From Hyphomicrobiales bacterium (GTDB lineage: Bacteria > Pseudomonadota > Alphaproteobacteria > Rhizobiales > Beijerinckiaceae): 64,000 nucleotides of DNA. Shown here piece after piece: positions 17,227-24,684 of this stretch. Position 1 is the first letter of the stretch; each line of letters begins with the position of its first letter. Position numbers and translations under genes: made by a program. Under the pieces are notes generated by a model. That model was not told the origin of the DNA. It did not search any database and saw only the letters and a list, made by a program, of their open reading frames with translations. The stretch is from the NCBI GenBank assembly GCA_900473415.1, contig UCLR01000011.1, positions 1-64,000 of the forward strand, read 5' to 3'.

Positions 17227-18291
17227 ATGACCGCGCTGGAACAATTGCGAGCCGACTCCCTTCTGGCGGAAAAGCTCTGGGGTCGGATGTTTTCCGGGCT
17301 GACCGCGATCACCTTTCGCGAAAAGGGAGAGGGTTCGTTCCGGGATGTCTGGTTCGACACGCTCCGCTCGCACCAGAAGGTGCATTTCCTGGAAGGGCTG
17401 CGTCGGCTCGGCATCAAGGACGACGAACCACCCGCAGTGAAGGCGGCGAAGTACCATTACCTGACCAATGCCATCGGCGGCCTCAAGATGGAGTACATCG
17501 AGGAATCGCCGAAGAAGGTCTGGATCCGCTATCTCGCTCCGATGTGGACCTATGCCGGCGTCGCGATGCTGGCCTTGCCGGGTCACGCCCGCCGCACCAT
17601 GGGCAGCGCCTGGCATCCCCGTAACGGCGCGCTGCTCGGCGCCCCCGGCCTGCAATACGTCCGCACCAAGACGATCATGGAGGGCGACCCCTACGACGAG
17701 GGTTGCTTCATCGAGCACGACGCGCCGATCGCGCCCGACGAGGCTTTGGTGTTCAGGATCGAGACCCGGACACCGGAGTTCGACCCTGCGAAAGCGCCCG
17801 TCCTGGACCCGGTTCTTTGGCCGGAGGAGCGGCGCCTGAAGGCTCGGCCCAAATTCGCCGGCGGCTATGTCGCCCGGACGATCCTGGTGCTCATCTCCAA
17901 GTTCGGCCTGGATGCCACCTGCTACATCGTTGCCCAGACCATGCGCCTGCTGGCGATCCAGTACATTCACGAACTCAAGGCGGACCAGCGCATCGACGGG
18001 ACCGATCTGCCGGCGCTCGCGAAGCTCTTCGGCGGCCTGCTGCGCAGCTGCCGGCAGGATTACGAGGTGGTGTGGGACGGGGAGAGCAAGTTCCGGATCG
18101 TCCTGAACTCATACAGGCCGTTCGACTGGGAAGTGCCCGAAGACCTCCGCGATGCGATGTTCCATTTTCAGCGCATGGGGACCCGCGTCCTGAACGGCCG
18201 TGTCCGGGTGACCCGGACCAGCGAGCCCTTTCCCGGTCCGATCGAGCGCGAAACCTGGACGTTCGAGGACATGGGACAATGGCTTTGGTAG
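17227..18291 (+). CDS. Unknown protein, possibly ATC-hydrolase-like
   Basis: A 354-residue soluble protein without signal peptide. I see weak resemblance to the L-2-amino-thiazoline-4-carboxylic acid hydrolase-like family: a helical N-terminus, a YHYLTNAIGGLKMEYIEESPKKVWIRYLAP-type strand pair (given here only as a landmark near residues 78-108) and the PGLQYVRTKTIMEGD segment near 140-155. The match is from memory and weak. Its last 13 bases overlap the acyl-CoA ligase gene, so the two are coupled and probably act in one pathway, perhaps hydrolysis of an amide or ring before CoA activation. Confidence 0.5.
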   Translation: MTALEQLRADSLLAEKLWGRMFSGLTAITFREKGEGSFRDVWFDTLRSHQKVHFLEGLRRLGIKDDEPPAVKAAKYHYLTNAIGGLKMEYIEESPKKVWIRYLAPMWTYAGVAMLALPGHARRTMGSAWHPRNGALLGAPGLQYVRTKTIMEGDPYDEGCFIEHDAPIAPDEALVFRIETRTPEFDPAKAPVLDPVLWPEERRLKARPKFAGGYVARTILVLISKFGLDATCYIVAQTMRLLAIQYIHELKADQRIDGTDLPALAKLFGGLLRSCRQDYEVVWDGESKFRIVLNSYRPFDWEVPEDLRDAMFHFQRMGTRVLNGRVRVTRTSEPFPGPIERETWTFEDMGQWLW

Positions 18292-19943
18292 TGCCGCAGT
18301 CGGCAGCGGGCTCGACGCTCGCTTTCGATCCGCCCTCATGGGAGAGCGAGCGAACGATGCGCCGCATCGAGCGCGAGCCATTGCCCGACAATGTCGGGCA
18401 GCTCGTGGACGAGGCTGCTGCGGCCCATGGCGAGCGACCATTGGCCTGCTTTTTCAACGATGATGTCGTCGTCACCTATCGGGAGTTGGCCAAGCGAACC
18501 GCCCGTCTTGCGGATGGGCTCGCCCGCAAAGGCGTGCGCCACGGCACGCACGTCGCGGTCATGCTGGAGACCGAGGCCAGCTACCTGCTGACCTGGCTGG
18601 CGTTGCTCAAACTCGGCGCGGTCGTCGTCCCGGTGAACAATGCCTATACGGCCCGCGAACTCGCCTATGTGATCGCGGATTCGCAGGCCGAGTTTCTGAT
18701 CATCCATACCGCTTTCGCGCCTCTACTCGATCAAAACGAAACCTCCGTCATCCCGTCCGGCCAGGTCGTCGTGGTATCCGGACGTCGCCCGGGATCGGTC
18801 GCCTGGGAGGATGTCGAGGCTGCCGGCAGCGAGAGCTTCCAGCCCGAACGCAGGCCATTCCGCGACGACCCTGCGAACATCCAGTATACTTCGGGGACGA
18901 CGGGTCTGCCCAAGGGCGCCGTCCTGCCCCAGGCATATTGGCTGCTTCGAGGGCGCGTATGGCGCGCTCAACTGCGCTTCCCCATACGCCGCAATCTGAT
19001 CGCCCAACCATTCTATTACATCGATGGCCAGGCAATGCTCATGCTGGCGTTGACCGGCGGAGGCACGGCCTATGTCGCACGGCGCCAGAGTGCCAGTCGC
19101 TTTATGGATTGGGTCCGCCAGTACGCGGTCGAGTTCTGCAGCCTTCCCGAGGTCGTGACCCGGGCGGCCGAAAGCGCGGACGACGCCGACAACGCGCTTA
19201 AGATCGCCTATTGCTACAGCCATCAGCTTGCCAACTATGCCCGCGTCGAAGCGCGTTATGGCTGTGTTGCCCGCCAGGGCTACGGCATGACCGAGCTCGG
19301 ATCGGCTCTCTACTGGCCAGTCGAGGCCGAGAAGATGGTCGGCACCGGAACGGTGGGCATACCTACGGCCCATCGTCAGGTTCAGATCGCAGCGGAGAAC
19401 GGCTCGGAGGCCGCGCGCGGCGAGGTCGGCGAGATTTGGGTTCGAGGATATGCGACCTCGCTCGGCTACTTCAATCGCCCTGAGGCCAACGAGGCTGCCT
19501 GGACTCCCGACGGCTGGTTCCGGACGGGCGACGCTGGCCGCCAGGACGAGGACGGGTTCTTTTTCTATCTCGGCCGCCGGAAGGACATGGTCCGGCGCAG
19601 CGGCGAAAACATTTCCGCCGTCGAGGTGGAGAGCGTGCTGCGCGGAGTATCGGGCGTTCTCGAAGCGGCTGTGCTGCCCGTGCCCGACGACATCCGGGGT
19701 GAGGAAGTCAAGGCGTATGTGCGCCTTGAGGCCGGTCTGACACCAGAGGACATTCCGCCGGCAAGCATCGTCCAGCACTGTCGCCTCAACCTGGCCCGTT
19801 TCAAGGTGCCGCGATACATTGAGTATGTCGCGGATTTCCCGCGGACTCCCGGCCTCAAGATCAAGAAGGTCGAACTCATCGCCGCGAAGACGGACCTTCG
19901 GCGTGGCAGCTACGATGCGGTCGCCGATTCCTGGCAGGAATGA
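18279..19943 (+). CDS. AMP-dependent acyl-CoA ligase (crotonobetaine/carnitine-CoA ligase-like)
   Basis: A 554-residue adenylate-forming ligase that activates a carboxylic acid to its CoA ester. The phosphate-binding loop YTSGTTGLPKGA, the YGMTE motif, GWFRTGDAG and GRRKDMVRRSGENIS are all present; the C-terminal catalytic Lys lies in LKIKKVE. The nearest familiar group is CaiC-like ligases. ATG 18279 overlaps the end of the preceding gene; an ATG at 18357 is an alternative. The frame is open further upstream, but that part is out of frame with a real gene and is not coding. Last gene of the cargo. Confidence 0.87.
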   Translation: MALVVPQSAAGSTLAFDPPSWESERTMRRIEREPLPDNVGQLVDEAAAAHGERPLACFFNDDVVVTYRELAKRTARLADGLARKGVRHGTHVAVMLETEASYLLTWLALLKLGAVVVPVNNAYTARELAYVIADSQAEFLIIHTAFAPLLDQNETSVIPSGQVVVVSGRRPGSVAWEDVEAAGSESFQPERRPFRDDPANIQYTSGTTGLPKGAVLPQAYWLLRGRVWRAQLRFPIRRNLIAQPFYYIDGQAMLMLALTGGGTAYVARRQSASRFMDWVRQYAVEFCSLPEVVTRAAESADDADNALKIAYCYSHQLANYARVEARYGCVARQGYGMTELGSALYWPVEAEKMVGTGTVGIPTAHRQVQIAAENGSEAARGEVGEIWVRGYATSLGYFNRPEANEAAWTPDGWFRTGDAGRQDEDGFFFYLGRRKDMVRRSGENISAVEVESVLRGVSGVLEAAVLPVPDDIRGEEVKAYVRLEAGLTPEDIPPASIVQHCRLNLARFKVPRYIEYVADFPRTPGLKIKKVELIAAKTDLRRGSYDAVADSWQE

Positions 19944-20129
19944 GGTTTAAGCGCGAGTTCGGGTCAGACCAATTCAGTACGTAATGGGGCGATCATACTC
20001 TGGATGTGCTTCCGCACTGGGGCTTCGGTGACGATGACCAGGACATTGTCTGTCCGGTCTCGAGGGACAATAGGTCATCTGCTATCGGCCGACGAAGGCT
20101 GTCGTCCGCAGTGGCAGCCAGACCCTCTT

Positions 20130-20215
20130 TCATCTCACATTGCGGATTGCCTCGATATTGGCCGCCCCGAAGCGCTTGGAGAACTCGGCATAGGCCCGGT
20201 GTGCACGGCGGTGAG
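20130..20215 (-). pseudogene. C-terminal fragment of an unknown protein
   Basis: The minus strand reads ...HRAYAEFSKRFGAANIEAIR and then a TGA at 20130-20132, which has convincing protein composition. Going upstream it breaks exactly where an IS21-like terminal repeat (20216) begins, as if the insertion sequence cut the gene. The parent family is not recognised. Confidence 0.35.
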
Positions 20216-20372
20216 AAAACCGTCCAGTGAAGCGCCGGCGTTTGTGCTGGTGCGGGCGGCGTAAAACCCGTCCACTGGATAGGCTGGCTCCTGTTGGGGT
20301 CGGCGAGGATGTTCGCTGTGGAGGTTTACGCGGCGGTTCGGGATTTCGTTTTCAATCCTTTCCAGTGGGGTG
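20216..20372 (+). mobile_element. IS21-family remnant (end repeats plus IstA start)
   Basis: Two similar words, AAAACCGTCCAGTG (20216) and AAAACCCGTCCACTGG (20263), look like the multiple terminal repeats of an IS21-type element. The ATG at 20309 encodes MFAVEVYAAVRDFVF, the familiar start of IstA transposases of this family. After 15 codons the match ends, and an inverted CCAGTGGGG word follows at 20362, suggesting internal deletion that joined the two ends. No IstB is present. Confidence 0.55.
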
Positions 20373-20568
20373 AATCGTCGGCCGGAGGACGCAGAACTTT
20401 CGGTCGACGAGGAATTCGCCGACTTTGGCGACCTCACCGCCGGTAAGTCATGGGCCTGCAGCAAAACAGAGCCCTCCGCCCGCGCCCGCGCAGTTGTCGG
20501 GAACTGCACAAGGCGTCGCGGTGACTCCGCCTTTGAAGGTCCCGCCGGACGACTTCGTACGCGCACCC

Positions 20569-20581
20569 GCGTAGCTGCCGC
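20569..20581 (+). repeat. Diverged repeat, half copy 3
   Basis: GCGTAGCTGCCGC, identical to the first 13 bases of the copies at 6207 and 7893. The CTGGTATGC half is missing. Confidence 0.4.
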
Positions 20582-20630
20582 CGCTGGTGTACAGCCGTGA
20601 CGGGGGGTGATTGGTGGCAGCTGAATATGA

Positions 20631-20834
20631 CGCGCAGTACGACCCTGCGCCGCATTCGCCGAGCAGGGCCTGCCCACGGCCGAAGTACGCATCGGCGGGC
20701 TCGTTGCTTTTCCCGCGCCCGGGCGCGTAGCAGCGGGGAGCCCCACATTCTGGGTATGTGCGAACGGTACGGTAGCGCAGTACGAGCTAAGCAGGTCCGA
20801 CCTGGTCAGCAAGGGACTGCCTTCAATGGCATGA
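20631..20834 (+). pseudogene. Coding-like fragment carrying repeat copy 4
   Basis: An open stretch of 67 codons with no start codon, ending at TGA 20832-20834, that reads like a real protein end (GLVAFPAPGRVAAGSPTFWV, then CANGTVAQYELSRSDL). Repeat copy 4 (20725-20766) lies inside it and gives RVAAGSPTFW. The copies at 6207 and 7893 give related peptides with frameshifts, so all may be decayed copies of one small gene. No family recognised. Confidence 0.35.
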
Positions 20835-21027
20835 CGACCTTTGGCCCGCTGCTCCAGACCACCGACAAAAGCGGTCTAGGCATCGGGTGTTTAACAGCCG
20901 CATGTATGAAGGTCGTGCGGATTGGCGAAGGCAAGTTGAAGTGGTGGTTCGTGTTGTGCATGCTTGCCAGAATTCTCTTAGATTCAAACCCAGCGCAGAG
21001 CTCGATTAAAGCCCGGATCAGATTCCA

Positions 21028-24024
21028 ATGCCCATCAATGACCATCTCATTGTGACGGTGCACGGTATCCGCACCTTTGGCGGCTGGCAGGAAAGTCTCG
21101 AAGATATCATAAAATCGGAATCAAATACGGATAATATCCAATTTGTAAATTATAAGTTTGGATATTTTTCTATTGCTGCATTCCTTCTTCCTCCGCTCAG
21201 ATGGTTGGTAGTCAGACGTTTTCGTCATGATCTTTTGGCGCTGTGCAAGCATAAGCGCTCACGAGTTGACTTAGTCGGTCATAGTTTTGGAACACATATA
21301 ATTGCGTGGGCGCTAATGGGCTTAAAAGAAAATGATGGTTTGCATATACATACGCTAATTTTATCAGGAAGCGTGTTGCGATCGAATTTTCCGTGGCGAT
21401 CTCTTTTAGGACAAAGAATACGTCGAGTAATTAACGACTGTGGATCCAAAGATAAAATTCTGTTTTTGAGTCAGTTCTGGGTACTGTTTACTGGCATGGC
21501 TGGTCGATCAGGCTTTATTGGCGCCACAAGCGATGTATTCAGAAATAGATACTCAGAATTCGGTCATAGTGGGTATTTTGTAGATAATAATCAAAATCCA
21601 GATCTCACTTACATGAGAGATAATTGGGTTCCTCTATTGACAGCCGATCTTCCAATAAAAATGTTTGATAAGCGGGGTAAACTCAATCCGCTTGATGGCC
21701 TTCTGATTACACTAGGGAACAACGCCGAACCGCTAAAAATTGCAATTTACCTCGCTCCATTCATCATTGTTGCGCTTTGGATGTACGAACAAAAAAACCA
21801 GGCTCTGTCGGCGGCGCTCCGCCTTAAGGCTCAATCTCAACATCTCCTCGGATCGTATGATTCCGCACTTGAATTCGCAATAGCGGCAGAAAGAACATCA
21901 TCGAGCGCGGAATCACGCACTTTCATTTCCAATGAATTGCGTATTATGGCGCCACTGATTGCTTCTTCAGACACCATTTTTGATGGCATACCAAAAACGA
22001 TAGCAGCGGCTCCAGATAACGTCTCTGGCATTGTTTCCACACACTATAATGATTTCATCAAGTTCAGTATTTCTGAGACATCTATTGATCATCAAGTTCT
22101 GGACCGTGGCCGTCTAGGAGTCATTGATATTATGTCTGCGAGTCCAGATGGAAGGCATATACTGGCGTCAACGCAGGGTGGGTTACGCATTTTAGATATT
22201 TTATCGGAAACGTCGGCTGTCTCGTTGAAGTTTACGTACAATAAAATTGACGCATCCTCCCTATCATTAGATGGAAAATTCGTCGTTATCGCTTCAGATA
22301 AAGATATAACTGTTTACTCAACGTCAACCTCCAAAAAATTTGGTTCTAGTTTCAAATATGAACGATCTAACATGAACGGCTTCCGTTCAATCAAAGATGT
22401 TAGGGTCTCACGAGATGGACGGCTTGTTGTGTATTCTACAGGAGAATCATTGGTTGAAGTTGATGTCATAGAGAACAAAGCAACATTACTTTTTAGATCG
22501 AGTTCAGGGATCAGATCGTTAACCGCTGCTCCAAATTCGCGAAGATATGCTATAACGACAGAAGAAGGCGTATACGCGTTTTTAAACAATATGTCGGCGA
22601 CGTTGGTGTCACGTACGCCCCAAAGATCAGGGGCGCCTCTGGCATTTGATCCAACCGGGAATTTTCTAGCTTACTCCAACCATGAAGCGGGCGTGGTTGT
22701 AACAGACATTCTTTCGAAAGCTGAAGTTGCTAGAACATCACAATTAACATCTGTCGGACAATTGGTTTTTTCTGCAAACGGAAAGCTGCTTTACGTTGCT
22801 GGCTTTCGCTCACCCAACGACAATGTGATAATTCAAATATGGAATCTTGAGGGCGCGAGCGCATATACAGAGGCGATGAAAAGACGAGATGGAACCCTTT
22901 CTGCGATACTTGTTTCTAAATCAAATGAGGTGGTTTGGTTTGACAGAAAATCGAAAGTAATTTTACTTGAGGATGAATTTGGAAAAATAATTCAAAAAGC
23001 TAACGCCCCGATAGGTACGGATGCAATATATCTTACTGAACCGGGAAAATCTATTTCTACCCAAATAGGTCGAGAAATTGTTAACTGGACCTTACCTGAG
23101 CTTAAGCCGTCAAATTCGATACAAATTCCTAATGGATGGAATGGCATCGTGTTCGGTTTTGAAAAGCTATTCTTAGCTAAAATTGCTGGGGGATTTATGA
23201 GCGAAGGATACTATTCTAGGTCTTTCAGCCAGCAAGATGTCGACAACTGGATGAATGTTTCATCTAGTAAATCTTTGGAAATCTTTGATTTTAAACGCAA
23301 CCGAATCGGTATCTGGAATATATCTAACGATGATCAAAGAGTTTTATCCGTTAGCAATTCTGGTAAATATTTAATAACAATAGTAGAATTAGCAAACGAT
23401 AACGAGATACCCCATTCGTCGTTATATTCTAACGGATCTACACTTCAATTTTATAGGCCTGATGGATCATCTTTCTCCATTGGGGGAGTCGATTACGATG
23501 CGCCAATTCAGTTCGACGACTTAGAGCAGTATTTTTATTTGTACAGCAGAGGTGTCCTAAATAAATACGATATTCGCACGGGCATTGCGGTATTTCGGAA
23601 ACCTATTTCGGGGTTGCGAAATCCTAGTATAGATCCTGGTGGGCGGTGGATCGCCGACGTTGGAGATCAAATTAGAATCTTTGATACGTCGACATCATCT
23701 ATATTATTCGAAACCAGATATACCGACAATCTGGGAGGGGCTCCATTAAAATTTAGCTGGAGTGAAACCGATCTAAGAGTAATTGGAGAAAGCATAAGTA
23801 AAATTGCTATAAAACAAAAAATTGTCGATATTGCCTGCGATCATCTATTGAATGTAAATAGGGATAGATCTAGATACGTTGATATATCGAATATTTTGGT
23901 TGAAGCATGCCCATCTTCAACATTGAAAAATATGTATAAATATATAAACTTTGATTGGATAATGCGATACTTCTATAAAATTAGTAATCAATTTAATATA
24001 GTCAAGAATGACATTTCAAATTAA
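21028..24024 (+). CDS. Alpha/beta hydrolase - TM - beta-propeller protein (STAND-like architecture without NTPase)
   Basis: A 998-residue protein. Residues 1-220 form an alpha/beta hydrolase: oxyanion strand TVHGIRTFGGW (10-20), nucleophile elbow GHSFG with Ser86, and a possible catalytic His180. Residues 236-252 are one membrane helix (LKIAIYLAPFIIVALWM). Next comes a helical segment, about 258-306 (SAALRLKAQSQHLLGSYDSA onward), like the one that links the NTPase to WD40 repeats in STAND proteins. Residues about 330-930 are strand-rich repeats (SPDGRHILAS, SLDGKFVVIAS, SANGKLLYVAG), read as one or two WD40-like propellers. A P-loop is absent. The gene is visibly AT-rich (about 35-40 percent GC in lines I counted) and uses AGA and ATA codons unlike its neighbours, so it was acquired recently. 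Its position at the island end suggests a defence or conflict effector, but that is inference. Confidence 0.75.
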   Translation: MPINDHLIVTVHGIRTFGGWQESLEDIIKSESNTDNIQFVNYKFGYFSIAAFLLPPLRWLVVRRFRHDLLALCKHKRSRVDLVGHSFGTHIIAWALMGLKENDGLHIHTLILSGSVLRSNFPWRSLLGQRIRRVINDCGSKDKILFLSQFWVLFTGMAGRSGFIGATSDVFRNRYSEFGHSGYFVDNNQNPDLTYMRDNWVPLLTADLPIKMFDKRGKLNPLDGLLITLGNNAEPLKIAIYLAPFIIVALWMYEQKNQALSAALRLKAQSQHLLGSYDSALEFAIAAERTSSSAESRTFISNELRIMAPLIASSDTIFDGIPKTIAAAPDNVSGIVSTHYNDFIKFSISETSIDHQVLDRGRLGVIDIMSASPDGRHILASTQGGLRILDILSETSAVSLKFTYNKIDASSLSLDGKFVVIASDKDITVYSTSTSKKFGSSFKYERSNMNGFRSIKDVRVSRDGRLVVYSTGESLVEVDVIENKATLLFRSSSGIRSLTAAPNSRRYAITTEEGVYAFLNNMSATLVSRTPQRSGAPLAFDPTGNFLAYSNHEAGVVVTDILSKAEVARTSQLTSVGQLVFSANGKLLYVAGFRSPNDNVIIQIWNLEGASAYTEAMKRRDGTLSAILVSKSNEVVWFDRKSKVILLEDEFGKIIQKANAPIGTDAIYLTEPGKSISTQIGREIVNWTLPELKPSNSIQIPNGWNGIVFGFEKLFLAKIAGGFMSEGYYSRSFSQQDVDNWMNVSSSKSLEIFDFKRNRIGIWNISNDDQRVLSVSNSGKYLITIVELANDNEIPHSSLYSNGSTLQFYRPDGSSFSIGGVDYDAPIQFDDLEQYFYLYSRGVLNKYDIRTGIAVFRKPISGLRNPSIDPGGRWIADVGDQIRIFDTSTSSILFETRYTDNLGGAPLKFSWSETDLRVIGESISKIAIKQKIVDIACDHLLNVNRDRSRYVDISNILVEACPSSTLKNMYKYINFDWIMRYFYKISNQFNIVKNDISN

Positions 24025-24407
24025 TAAACTGAACATTGTTGCTAATGCCGATCCACCAGTTATCGATCGCCGCCGCGTAAGAATGCGGACCGAACATTAT
24101 AACCCCCTCATGACGCTGCCTTGGGTCAATTCTCGCCGGTCGTCCCCCTACCACGGGCTGCTTGTTGGTGGTCGAGGGGCGCGTAGCCTATGAAGCGTGC
24201 GGGATCGAATTCGGCAGCTATCGACAAACAGAGAGGAAAGACCCGCGGTTACCCCGCGGTTACAGTCTGCCCACTCCACGGCGATTCGCGGAAGTCACGC
24301 GAGTTCATACCAGCCAAACGGTTGTCGTGTTTGTACAAATCGAACGGTGATGTTAGGGAGCGACTCGTCGAACGCAGGCGGAATTCTGGAACTAGTCGTT
24401 TAATCGC
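24025..24407. other. Right-end island leader with direct repeat
   Basis: No gene is supported here. Base composition returns to GC-rich within about 50 bases after the large gene. The region holds the direct repeat at 24244-24278 and leads into the tRNA-Gly fragment, as the right arm of an integrated element would. Confidence 0.45.
24244..24278 (+). repeat. Direct repeat DR-R (partner at 7629-7663)
   Basis: CGCGGTTACCCCGCGGTTAC and then AGTCTGCCCACTCCA, containing a tandem CGCGGTTAC. It matches 7629-7663 at about 80 percent, same orientation. It lies about 130 bases before the tRNA-Gly fragment, a typical distance for an integrase arm-binding site. Confidence 0.5.
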
Positions 24408-24452
24408 TTGCCAAGGTTGGGGTCGAGGGTTCGAATCCCTTCGCCCGCTCCA
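24408..24452 (+). other. tRNA-Gly(GCC) 3' half, probable attR
   Basis: The sequence runs from the anticodon loop (TTGCCAA, anticodon GCC) through the variable region and the T-arm (GAGGG TTCGAAT CCCTT) to the acceptor 3' strand CGCCCGC, discriminator T and encoded CCA. The 5' half (acceptor GCGGGCG, D-arm, anticodon 5' stem) is absent: upstream bases do not pair. This is the standard mark left when a tyrosine integrase inserts in a tRNA gene and the element carries a replacement 3' end. The intact tRNA-Gly should lie left of position 1. Confidence 0.8.
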
Positions 24453-24481
24453 GACAATCTCAAGGCTTGAGAAGCATGCAA

Positions 24482-24505
24482 GCGTCGGTTCGTCCGGCGC
24501 TTTTT
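24482..24505 (+). terminator. Intrinsic terminator downstream of the tRNA-Gly fragment
   Basis: Stem GCGTCGG / CCGGCGC with a TTCGT loop and a T5 run. It is the natural terminator of the original tRNA-Gly gene, now stranded with the 3' fragment at the island's right border. Confidence 0.75.
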
Positions 24506-24684
24506 GCTTTTCGGCTCCTGCCGTGCGAAATCAACGGCGAGCAGGTTTGAAGGCTGCGGGGGGCGCGGCCATCAGGACCGCAGCCGCTGCAGGGCGGGTC
24601 GAAACGCTTCCAGCAAAACCATAACGGCAGCGGTCGCGGCGCGGCGCTTCCGAGAAGACAAGAACACTTCCGGGGGGCGGGTTG

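Larger units (their letters stand above)
19944..21027. other. 1.1-kb scrapyard of gene and transposon fragments
   Basis: No intact gene. From left to right it contains a C-terminal gene scrap on the minus strand (20130-20215), the IS21-like end and transposase start (20216-20372), a half repeat (20569), a coding-like fragment (20631-20834) that includes repeat copy 4 (20725), and then the AT-richer leader of the large gene at 21028. Confidence 0.5.

Noticed and set aside
17703..18278. N-terminal extension of the acyl-CoA ligase
   Set aside because: The frame is open, but it overlaps a well-supported gene and is rich in Arg/Pro/Ala; the ligase motifs begin only after 18279.
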